A stretch of 8,653 nucleotides of DNA from Campylobacterota bacterium (GTDB lineage: Bacteria; Campylobacterota; Campylobacteria; Campylobacterales; Sulfurovaceae). Both the position numbers and the translations under genes were made by a program. Below the pieces are notes generated by a model. It was not told the DNA's origin. It did no database searches and was given only the letters and a program-made list of their open reading frames with translations. Where the stretch lies: contig JAADEA010000030.1 in assembly GCA_013153675.1 (NCBI GenBank), positions 1 to 8,653 of the forward strand. The letters are read 5' to 3'. Position 1 is the stretch's first letter; the number at the start of each line of letters is the position of its first letter. Below, in pieces: positions 1 through 5,807 of this stretch.

Positions 1-69
1 AGAACAAAATATCTTACTTTTTGTATTTAATTGAACATGAACCTCCAACCCAATTACTGCTTCAAACAT
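1..69 (-). CDS. gatB: Aspartyl/glutamyl-tRNA(Asn/Gln) amidotransferase subunit B, N-terminal fragment
   Basis: Only the first 23 codons are present; the gene continues past the left edge. The ATG is at 69-67 and the peptide begins MFEAVIGLEVHVQLNTKSK, followed by IFCS, which is the signature opening of GatB (the GLEVHVQL...KIFC motif). GatB is the tRNA-binding and kinase/transamidation subunit of the cytoplasmic GatCAB complex. It converts misacylated Glu-tRNA(Gln) and/or Asp-tRNA(Asn) to the amide form, which is essential in bacteria without glutaminyl-tRNA synthetase, as is usual in Campylobacterota. An AAGGA Shine-Dalgarno at 78-82 lies 8 bases before the ATG. The gene follows the thiE-like gene by 56 bases and has its own candidate promoter. 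The match is short but very specific; everything beyond residue 23 is unseen. Confidence 0.93.
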   Translation of the reverse strand, partial: MFEAVIGLEVHVQLNTKSKIFCS

Positions 70-82
70 CTAAACTATCCTT

Positions 83-100
83 AAAAATAATATTATTTTT
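83..100. repeat. 18-bp perfect palindrome in the gatB leader
   Basis: AAAAATAATATTATTTTT is its own reverse complement. It lies between the candidate -10 box (108-113) and the gatB Shine-Dalgarno (78-82), so it would form the very start of the transcript or sit across the start site. It could be an operator for a dimeric regulator or a weak all-A/U hairpin. In DNA this AT-rich, palindromes of A and T also arise by chance. Confidence 0.5.
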
Positions 101-107
101 GGGAATA

Positions 108-113
108 ATTATA
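108..113 (-). promoter_or_regulatory. Candidate gatB promoter (-10 TATAAT)
   Basis: A perfect TATAAT on the minus strand, in the context AGATATAATTATTCCC, lies 38 bases upstream of the gatB ATG. No good -35 box is visible 16-18 bases further up. Housekeeping promoters in Campylobacterota often lack one and carry T-rich runs instead. The site lies just past the thiE-like stop codon, as expected for a promoter internal to a gene cluster. The call rests on one hexamer in AT-rich DNA. Confidence 0.4.
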
Positions 114-125
114 TCTTGAAGCTCT

Positions 126-668
126 TTAAAGAGAACTATTAAAATATCTAATAGAGGCAAATCCAGCTGCACCACTATCTTTAATAGCTTTAATATGATA
201 AGGTGTTACAATTCCACCTAAAGCAATAATAGGAATATTAGATAATCTAATAACCTCTTTTAATTTTTCAATTCCTTTTGGTTCTCCCTTATTTGGAGTA
301 TAAAAAATAGGGCTAAAAGTAACCATATTAGCCCCCATCTCTTGAGCTTTTAATACCTCATCAATAGAATGAGTACTTACTATAACAAAAAGATCCTCTT
401 TTGCCTCTTTTATTTTATCTATTTGAGTAGATTTTAAATGTATTCCAAAAGCACCTAAATTTTTCGCTAAAGATATATCTTGATGTAAAAAGAGTTTAAA
501 TGGATAATTTTTACCAAATTCAATAAATTTTTTTGCATAAAAAGGATAGCTATCTATCTCTAAATCCCTATATAAAACAAAATCTGCTTTATCTTTAATA
601 GAATCAAAGTATATTTTTGGATTATTACGATTATATGTTAAAGGAGAAGTAATTGCATATCTAATCAC
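126..668 (-). CDS. ThiE/TenI-family protein (thiamine phosphate synthase-like)
   Basis: The 180-residue product has the ThiE/TenI (beta/alpha)8 barrel pattern: strand RYAIT at 3-7, YRDLE at 33-37 (R34 as in QLRxK), a LHQD...AFGIHL block at 61-78, STHS at 98-101, SPIFYTPNK at 119-127 and IIALGGI at 147-153. ThiE joins hydroxymethylpyrimidine diphosphate to thiazole phosphate in thiamine synthesis; TenI aromatises the thiazole. The protein is shorter than usual (about 200-220). By my alignment to B. subtilis ThiE, both magnesium ligands (Asp93, Asp112) are Gln here (Q63, Q82), and the Lys after the RxK arginine is Leu. The catalytic His122 of TenI is also absent (SPIF where TenI has GHVF). Either activity is therefore unproven and I give no symbol. 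The start is GTG at 668, the only in-frame start that keeps the first barrel strand. It overlaps the previous gene by 8 bases, so translation is probably coupled. Confidence 0.82.
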   Translation of the reverse strand: MIRYAITSPLTYNRNNPKIYFDSIKDKADFVLYRDLEIDSYPFYAKKFIEFGKNYPFKLFLHQDISLAKNLGAFGIHLKSTQIDKIKEAKEDLFVIVSTHSIDEVLKAQEMGANMVTFSPIFYTPNKGEPKGIEKLKEVIRLSNIPIIALGGIVTPYHIKAIKDSGAAGFASIRYFNSSL

Positions 669-942
669 TACTTTTCTCTTGCAAACTCTTTAAAATCTCT
701 TTTAAAATCTCTCTTTGTTTTCTTGTCTCTTCTAATAAAATAAATTTTGCATATATAAACTCAATTAATAAAAGGAGAAATAAGCCAGGAATAGAGAATA
801 TAAAACCATCAATTAGTTTTACAAAAAAATTACTTCCATAAGAGGTGACAAAACCTTTTATAAAGCCAATAAGGGCAATAGCCCAAGCCACCCCTATAAA
901 GATATTTATAAGGGCATTAATATACTTTGGCTTTAGATGCAT
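661..942 (-). CDS. Small two-helix membrane protein linked to atpB, function unknown
   Basis: The 93-residue product has two predicted transmembrane helices, about residues 11-33 and 44-68, joined by a short loop. A charged helical tail follows (about 70-91, rich in K and E, possibly a short coiled coil). There is no signal peptide cleavage site and no cysteine. The start ATG lies 3 bases after the atpB stop (TAA TAT ATG), and a GGGAG inside the end of atpB, 11 bases upstream, is its likely ribosome binding site. It ends overlapping the GTG of the thiE-like gene. From memory, C. jejuni also has a small integral membrane protein gene (Cj1203c) beside atpB (Cj1204c), so the pairing may be conserved. 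The layout loosely resembles DUF4282 proteins (two helices, then an E-rich amphipathic tail), but that is a weak impression. A role in F0 assembly is possible but only inferred from position. Confidence 0.8.
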   Translation of the reverse strand: MHLKPKYINALINIFIGVAWAIALIGFIKGFVTSYGSNFFVKLIDGFIFSIPGLFLLLLIEFIYAKFILLEETRKQREILKEILKSLQEKSSD

Positions 943-945
943 ATA

Positions 946-1671
946 TTAAACTGCTCCCATAGTATCTACTACTGGATCTGGAGCTTTTTCTGGATGCTCC
1001 TCCTCAAGCGCTACTGCACCAGCTAAATATACATAAGTTAAGATCATAAAGATAAAAGTTTGTAAAAGTGCAGAAAATGTCAATAAAACATATCCAGGAA
1101 GAGGTACAATCCATGGTACAAGCATTAATAATACCCACAAGAATAGATCATCCCCTTTAATATTTCCAAAAAGACGGAAACTAAGAGAGATAATTCTTGA
1201 TATATGAGATACAATCTCAATTGGGAACATTAATGGAGATAGCCACTTTACTGGTCCAGCAAAGTGAGCAAAATAGTGAACTAATCCCTGCTTTTTAATA
1301 CCCTCATAATTATAGTATACAAATACAATTATTGCTAAAGTTAGTGTTACATTAATATTTGACGTTGGAGATTCAAAACCTGGAATAATTCCTAAAACAT
1401 TTGAGAAAAATACAAAAATACCAATTGTAGCTACTAATGGCAAATATTTTCTTGCAAGTTTCTCACCAATAACATCTTTTCCCATAGCAATTACACCATT
1501 TAAATAGGCTTCCATAACATTTTGCAATCCCTTTGGAACTGCAGTTAAATGTTTAGTCGCTTTTGTAGCTACCCATAGTGATAAAGCAGCTACAATTAAA
1601 AGATGCCCTACCAATACAAGGTGCTCATTATGTCCTACTAATGCTCCAATATAGGTAAATACGCCTTCCAT
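946..1671 (-). CDS. atpB: F-type ATP synthase F0 subunit a
   Basis: The 241-residue polytopic inner-membrane protein forms the stationary half-channels of the F0 motor, through which protons reach and leave the c-ring. The hallmark block [15 protein letters not shown] at 162-176 contains the essential arginine R166, equivalent to E. coli Arg210. Q204 in [16 protein letters not shown] matches E. coli Gln252. [10 protein letters not shown] (90-99) and [10 protein letters not shown] (150-159) are also typical. Five or six hydrophobic helices are visible, and the length is normal for the short epsilon-type subunit a. An AAGG at 1678-1681 lies 6 bases before the ATG. The other ATP synthase genes are not nearby; an isolated atpB is the usual Campylobacterota arrangement. 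A likely promoter sits just upstream, and the small membrane-protein gene follows after 3 bases. Confidence 0.97.
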   Translation of the reverse strand: MEGVFTYIGALVGHNEHLVLVGHLLIVAALSLWVATKATKHLTAVPKGLQNVMEAYLNGVIAMGKDVIGEKLARKYLPLVATIGIFVFFSNVLGIIPGFESPTSNINVTLTLAIIVFVYYNYEGIKKQGLVHYFAHFAGPVKWLSPLMFPIEIVSHISRIISLSFRLFGNIKGDDLFLWVLLMLVPWIVPLPGYVLLTFSALLQTFIFMILTYVYLAGAVALEEEHPEKAPDPVVDTMGAV

Positions 1672-1698
1672 TGCCAGCCTTTAATAAAATTTTGGGAA

Positions 1699-1704
1699 AT
1701 TATA
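1699..1704 (-). promoter_or_regulatory. Candidate atpB promoter (-10 TATAAT)
   Basis: A perfect TATAAT, in the context AGATATAATTTCCC on the minus strand, lies 27 bases before the atpB ATG in the 55-base gap after the DUF2400 gene. Transcription would begin about 20 bases before the ATG, which leaves room for the AAAGG ribosome binding site. No clear -35 box is seen; the upstream stretch is A/T-rich. A separate promoter would let atpB be expressed more strongly than the genes before it. Confidence 0.45.
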
Positions 1705-1726
1705 TCTATTTTTTGCTTTATATTTA

Positions 1727-2476
1727 TTATAAAATCTTCTCTTGTCCAATCCTATATAGAGCAAAATCATATTTTATTGGATCATTAGGATCAAATTTTT
1801 TTAAATTTTGTGTTACCTCTAATGCAGCTTTTAAATCACAACTTTTTCTGCTTAAAAGAGATAGTTTTCTTGAAATATTAAATGAGTGGGTATCTAATGG
1901 CATAATAAGATCTTTTCTATCTATCTTGTTCCAAAGACCCATATCTAAATTATCTTTTCTAACCATCCATCTAAAATACATAAAATATCTCTTAAATGTG
2001 CCAGCCTTTGAAATAGATGTAGGAACTTTTCCAAAAAAGAAGTTATAACCAAAACTTCTATAATCATTTAACTTATAAATATGCTCTATTAAATTAAACA
2101 ATCCATCCACTAAACTATTTTGCTTTTTATATCCTTCATAGACTATATCTTCGATTGAATAATCTTTTAATCTTTTAATAGTAATAAAAATATTTGCCAC
2201 ATCTTCTATATTTTGAAATCTATAATAGAATCTATCAAGCTCTTTTTTAATAGTGCTTTCTTTTTCATCTAATAAAAAAAATGGAAGAGAATCTAAAAAT
2301 TTTACTATTAATTTAGCATTTCCATAAGCAAATAAAGCTGCAATTAATGAGATATAAGGATCTTTAAACCTTCTTGCTATCATTAATGGGTCTGGTTTTT
2401 GATAAGAGAGTTCATCTTTACTATTTCTAAAAGCAAGCTCTCTATCTAATAGCTTTTTAACCTTACTTAAATCCAT
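1727..2476 (-). CDS. TIGR02757/DUF2400 family protein
   Basis: The 249-residue soluble protein carries the family's conserved blocks in order: KPDPLMIARRFKDP (27-40), AALFAYGNAK (46-55), FYYRF (83-87), YFRWMVRKDNLDMGLW (167-182), PLDTHS (193-198) and FDPNDPIKYDFALYRIG (228-244). The length is typical for the family. Its biochemical function is not established to my knowledge. The PLDTHSFNISRKLSLL segment resembles the VDTHIFRVCNR segment of endonuclease III, where the Asp is catalytic. This suggests an HhH-GPD-like DNA glycosylase fold with D195 as the counterpart. No helix-hairpin-helix LPGVG motif is seen, and the single cysteine rules out an endonuclease III-type iron-sulphur cluster. A DNA repair role is thus only an inference. 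The ATG follows the tRNA-Arg gene by 9 bases, with GGAGAG in between. Family call sure, function unsure. Confidence 0.9.
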   Translation of the reverse strand: MDLSKVKKLLDRELAFRNSKDELSYQKPDPLMIARRFKDPYISLIAALFAYGNAKLIVKFLDSLPFFLLDEKESTIKKELDRFYYRFQNIEDVANIFITIKRLKDYSIEDIVYEGYKKQNSLVDGLFNLIEHIYKLNDYRSFGYNFFFGKVPTSISKAGTFKRYFMYFRWMVRKDNLDMGLWNKIDRKDLIMPLDTHSFNISRKLSLLSRKSCDLKAALEVTQNLKKFDPNDPIKYDFALYRIGQEKIL

Positions 2477-2478
2477 AG

Positions 2479-2484
2479 CTCTCC
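2479..2484 (-). promoter_or_regulatory. Ribosome binding site squeezed between tRNA and DUF2400 gene
   Basis: After the encoded CCA of the tRNA comes TGGAGAGCT and then the ATG. GGAG is the Shine-Dalgarno core, 4 bases from the start codon. The whole leader after tRNA maturation would be only 9 bases. This fixes the ATG at 2476 as the start, because no other initiation signal can fit between the tRNA and the gene. Confidence 0.65.
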
Positions 2485-2485
2485 A

Positions 2486-2561
2486 TGGTGTCCCCAGGAG
2501 GACTCGAACCTCCAGCTAAGCCTTAGGAGGGCTCTGCTTTATCCAGTTAAGCGATGGGGAC
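2486..2561 (-). tRNA. tRNA-Arg (anticodon CCU)
   Basis: The 76-base gene folds as a complete cloverleaf. The acceptor stem GTCCCCA pairs with TGGGGAC (7 pairs). The D stem is GCTT/AAGC. The anticodon stem GAGCC/GGCTT has one G-U pair around the loop CTCCTAA. The T arm is GGAGG TTCGAGT CCTCC. The discriminator is A and the CCA end is encoded (2486-2488). The anticodon CCT occupies 2525-2527 and reads the arginine codon AGG. The gene sits between ccsBA (35 bases upstream) and the DUF2400 gene (9 bases downstream). A TAAAAT at 2576-2581 could be a weak -10 box, but co-transcription with ccsBA is equally possible. Confidence 0.97.
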
Positions 2562-2596
2562 AAATTAATGGAGATATTTTAATCTATTAATCTTAA

Positions 2597-5500
2597 TTAA
2601 AGCCTATACCTTTTTCCTTTTGGAGGATAGGCTAAAAGAATTATAATAAAAATTACTCCAATAGCAGGATATACCCAGCTTGGAATTGGAACAGGATCTC
2701 CTGCTGCATAAGAGTGAAGACCACTTAAATAGTAATTTACTCCAAAATAGGTCATAATAACTGATGAATATCCAAGTAAAGCAGCAACATTAAATATATA
2801 GATATCATTTAATTTTGGAATATATCTCATATGAACTATTGCTGCATAAACCAAAATAGTAACAGCCGCCCAAGTCTCTTTTGGGTCCCAGCTCCAATAT
2901 CTTCCCCAGCTCTCATTTGCCCATACAGCTCCTAAAAAGTTTCCAATAGTAATTAAACCAAGTCCAATTAAGAGGGTAATTTCATTAATAATAGTAAGCT
3001 CTTTTATAGCCTTTGGAATATTGCTATTAGAACTTCTTTTTTGAATAATCATTAAAATTAAAGTAATAAATCCAAGTAAAGCTCCAAGCCCTAAAAATCC
3101 ATAACTTGCCGTAATTACAGCCACATGTATCATTAACCAATAAGATTTTAATACAGGAACCAAATTGGTAATTTGAGGATCAAGCCAATTTAAGTGAGCC
3201 ACAAAAAGAAAAATTCCCCCTAAAATAGAGGTAGCTGCCAAAGTAATTGGTGATTTTCTTGCAAAGACAAATCCAGCAAGTACAGTTGCCCAAGAGATAT
3301 AGATAATAGACTCATAAGCATTAGACCATGGAGCATGATCTGCTATATACCACCTTAAAATAAGTCCTAAAGTATGGGCAACAAAAGCTAAGTATAAAAT
3401 ATATAAAGCAGCTTTTGTAACACCTCTAAATTCTCTATTTGGCTTTAATATCTTAATAAATGCAATTACTAATAAAAAAAGACCCACTAAAATATAAACT
3501 AAAGTTAACCGTGAAAAAATATTTAATTTATTATATAAAATCTCCATCTCTACTCTTTTTTTAGATGGAATTACCTTACTTCCATAGAAATGTTGATACT
3601 TTTTAATTACATCAATAGCTTCATTTGCCTTTTTCCAATTACCACTTTTTACCCCATCTATTACACTTTTAAAATAGCTCATAGTAATTAGACCAACCAT
3701 CTTTCCTTCTTTGCCTTTAAAGGCACTCATTGCTTTTATAGGAGAATACCATCTATTATTTGGATCTTGTGGTTTTGGAAAGACTCTAAAAAGGTCATAT
3801 TTATATATCATATATAAAATATTTACCCTCTCATCTACCTTTATTAGCTCCTTATCAAGCTTACCTCTTAGAGCACTTCTTTTTCTTGAAGCCTCTAAAA
3901 CTCTACTTTGAAGTTTATAATTACCATTATTATCAAAAAAATCGTTATATGAAGCATATTTAGAATCTTTTGGTAAGCCCAACATCTTCATAATAGCTGG
4001 ATGGTTAACTTTTATAAATTTAATTTTTTGAGTAATAGTTGGATAAACAAGCATTAAGATATGAAATTGATTTGGATCTACTCCATCAATATCATTTTTT
4101 CTTGCAATTTTATGGAGAATTTCTCTTGAGAGAGTATCCATTGGTTTCATTCTACCACTGCTATCTTGCACAATAACTCTTGCAAAATTATCAGCATGTT
4201 TTTGATCAATTCCATGTAGAATCTTTAACTCTTCTTTATTTAGAGCCGAAATATCTACCTTTGCTCCATATAAACTATTTGCTCCTAAAAAGAGAGCTAC
4301 TATCGATATAGCTCCTACTCCTTTTAATTTTTCAAGTTTTCTTCTTAACTGAGCAATTCTTCCATTTTTTGAGAAATAACCCCAAAAAAATCCTATACTA
4401 AGGAGTATATACCCAATATATGTAATTAATGTTCCAGGATCATGATTTACAGACAAAACAGAACCTTTCTCATCCATATCATATGAACTTTGGAAAAATC
4501 TATAACCTCTATAATCTAATACATGGTTCATATATATGTGATATTTAAATTTTTTATTCATCTCTTTATCATCTATCTCTACCCAACTTGAATATGAGGA
4601 TGGGCTCATAGAACCAGGATATCTCTCTATTTCAAAATCATTTAATTTTACTTTAAAAGGAAGCTTATATACCTTTGCTCCATATCTTAAATAGATATCA
4701 TAATTATTTAATGTTATAACTTTTGGCTCTCCAAATGCCCCTCTAAATCCTTCTAACTCCACTATTTTGCTCTCATTACCCACACTTACCTTAAATCTTG
4801 CAACTTGAGGCTTATTTTGAAGAGGTTTTAGTGATGGAGAGATCTCTTTTATTTTACCTCTCTTAATAGATGCAAATACAATAGAATTTCCATTAAATTG
4901 ATAAAGTCTTTTTAATTGAAGCTCATGCCACTTATCTTTTGGCAACTTTCCACTCTCACCACTTTGCATAACAAAATAGTCCACATCAAATGGAGCTTTA
5001 AAAAAGAGTTTATTATTCTCTTTCTTAATTAAAATATCTCCATCTTTAATATCTTTTGAACTAAAATTTAACCTATAATCTCCAAAATCTAATATAGTTC
5101 CTTTTTCTAAAAAGTAATCTTCACCTTTTACACCTCTTTTTGAGACTCTTAATTTTAAAATCTCATCTCCATTTTTATCTTCTACTACCTCTTTTGATAG
5201 AGATGGAAAATATTTTAAAAGTTCAACTTTTATCTCCTGATTATCATATTTAAAGCTCTTTTTAAAACTATTCTCTCCTAAAGATGATAAAAATATAGGC
5301 TCTTGATATAAAAGTGTACTCTCATTAGAATCGCTCTTTCTTGCTGCTACGGTTAAATTCATAGTATCACTTACTATATAATCTTTGGTAGCATTCTCTC
5401 TAATATGCAAAATCCCTTCATATCCTATATATCTTGTAACCAACGCACCAACTGCTACAAATAAAAAACCAATATGCAAAGTTAACTGAGGCCATTTTGA

Positions 5501-5710
5501 TCTTTTATACATTTTAAATGCAAAAATATTGTATAAGATAGTAGCACTAAAATAGAATAATAAAAACTCAAACCACTTTGCATTATATATAAGAGCTCTT
5601 GCAGTTTGGGTACCATAATCATTTTCTATAAATGTAGCTACTCCTATTGAAATAGCAAATATTAACATTAAAATTACTGCTATTTTCATGGAAAATATCT
5701 TTTTTAACAT
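2597..5710 (-). CDS. ccsBA: Fused cytochrome c synthase CcsBA (ResB-ResC, system II)
   Basis: This large inner-membrane protein exports haem and attaches it to CXXCH motifs of apocytochromes c at the periplasmic face. I place the start at ATG 5710 (1037 residues) because AAGGGAG at 5716-5722 lies 5 bases before it. An in-frame ATG at 5746 would give 1049 residues but has no Shine-Dalgarno and lies on a possible -10 box. Residues below count from the longer start. The ResB half holds helices near 20-40, 58-77 and 88-106, a large periplasmic domain (about 110-435) and a helix at 439-457. A helix near 476-494 leads to a second periplasmic domain (about 498-735). The CcsA half (740-1040) has multiple helices and the WWD haem-binding motif WANESWGRYWSWDPKETWA at 942-960. 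By analogy with H. hepaticus CcsBA, H874 and H1011 are the external haem ligands and H91 and H972 the transmembrane ones. Fusion is normal in Campylobacterota. Confidence 0.96.
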   Translation of the reverse strand: MLKKIFSMKIAVILMLIFAISIGVATFIENDYGTQTARALIYNAKWFEFLLFYFSATILYNIFAFKMYKRSKWPQLTLHIGFLFVAVGALVTRYIGYEGILHIRENATKDYIVSDTMNLTVAARKSDSNESTLLYQEPIFLSSLGENSFKKSFKYDNQEIKVELLKYFPSLSKEVVEDKNGDEILKLRVSKRGVKGEDYFLEKGTILDFGDYRLNFSSKDIKDGDILIKKENNKLFFKAPFDVDYFVMQSGESGKLPKDKWHELQLKRLYQFNGNSIVFASIKRGKIKEISPSLKPLQNKPQVARFKVSVGNESKIVELEGFRGAFGEPKVITLNNYDIYLRYGAKVYKLPFKVKLNDFEIERYPGSMSPSSYSSWVEIDDKEMNKKFKYHIYMNHVLDYRGYRFFQSSYDMDEKGSVLSVNHDPGTLITYIGYILLSIGFFWGYFSKNGRIAQLRRKLEKLKGVGAISIVALFLGANSLYGAKVDISALNKEELKILHGIDQKHADNFARVIVQDSSGRMKPMDTLSREILHKIARKNDIDGVDPNQFHILMLVYPTITQKIKFIKVNHPAIMKMLGLPKDSKYASYNDFFDNNGNYKLQSRVLEASRKRSALRGKLDKELIKVDERVNILYMIYKYDLFRVFPKPQDPNNRWYSPIKAMSAFKGKEGKMVGLITMSYFKSVIDGVKSGNWKKANEAIDVIKKYQHFYGSKVIPSKKRVEMEILYNKLNIFSRLTLVYILVGLFLLVIAFIKILKPNREFRGVTKAALYILYLAFVAHTLGLILRWYIADHAPWSNAYESIIYISWATVLAGFVFARKSPITLAATSILGGIFLFVAHLNWLDPQITNLVPVLKSYWLMIHVAVITASYGFLGLGALLGFITLILMIIQKRSSNSNIPKAIKELTIINEITLLIGLGLITIGNFLGAVWANESWGRYWSWDPKETWAAVTILVYAAIVHMRYIPKLNDIYIFNVAALLGYSSVIMTYFGVNYYLSGLHSYAAGDPVPIPSWVYPAIGVIFIIILLAYPPKGKRYRL

Positions 5711-5715
5711 CCATA

Positions 5716-5722
5716 CTCCCTT
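5716..5722 (-). promoter_or_regulatory. Ribosome binding site that sets the ccsBA start
   Basis: AAGGGAG on the minus strand, 5 bases before ATG 5708-5710, is the strongest Shine-Dalgarno in this intergenic region. It favours the protein beginning MLKKIFSMKIAV over the one beginning MIGFSNNF 12 codons upstream. The shorter form also puts the first transmembrane helix directly after a positively charged N-terminus, as in related proteins. Confidence 0.75.
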
Positions 5723-5746
5723 AAAATTGTTGGAAAAACCAATCAT

Positions 5747-5752
5747 ATTGTA
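5747..5752 (-). promoter_or_regulatory. Candidate ccsBA promoter (-10 TACAAT)
   Basis: TACAAT (5747-5752), overlapping a TATGAT one step downstream (5742-5747), lies after an A8 tract on the minus strand. Initiation about 7 bases later would start the mRNA just upstream of the AAGGGAG ribosome binding site and exclude the ATG at 5746. No -35 match is clear. The tandem TATAAT boxes at 5781-5797 are alternative -10 elements. Confidence 0.35.
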
Positions 5753-5779
5753 TTTTTTTTCATATTAGGAGGGAGTAAA

Positions 5780-5799
5780 GATTATAAAGGGATTATAAA
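5780..5799. repeat. Tandem 9-mer GATTATAAA, two copies, 11-bp period
   Basis: On the plus strand GATTATAAA occurs at 5780-5788 and again at 5791-5799, separated by GG. On the minus strand each copy contains TATAAT. The pair sits in the 97-base gap between the polA stop and the preferred ccsBA start. The copies are one helical turn apart and could be duplicated -10 boxes or a two-site operator for ccsBA. Two copies of a short AT-rich word can also be coincidence. Confidence 0.45.
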
Positions 5800-5807
5800 T
5801 TTAAGTT

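Noticed and set aside
122..133. 12-bp palindrome CTCTTTAAAGAG over the stop codon of the thiE-like gene
   Set aside because: It has no loop to form a hairpin, no T run beyond it, and lies partly in coding sequence. A chance AT-rich palindrome is the simplest reading.
1671..2048. Open frame of 125 codons on the plus strand
   Set aside because: It lies almost wholly antisense to the well-supported DUF2400 gene, has no Shine-Dalgarno, and its product has no recognisable motif.
2562..2596. Dedicated tRNA-Arg promoter
   Set aside because: The only candidate is TAAAAT at 2576-2581, without a -35 partner. Co-transcription with ccsBA explains the gene equally well.
3711..3911. Open frame of 66 codons on the plus strand
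   Set aside because: It is antisense to the periplasmic domain region of ccsBA, with no ribosome binding site or family resemblance.
3255..4105. Second periplasmic domain of CcsBA as a gene fusion novelty
   Set aside because: Residues about 498-735 between the ResB and ResC halves looked unusual at first, but fused CcsBA proteins of this size, with such a middle domain, are standard in Campylobacterota.
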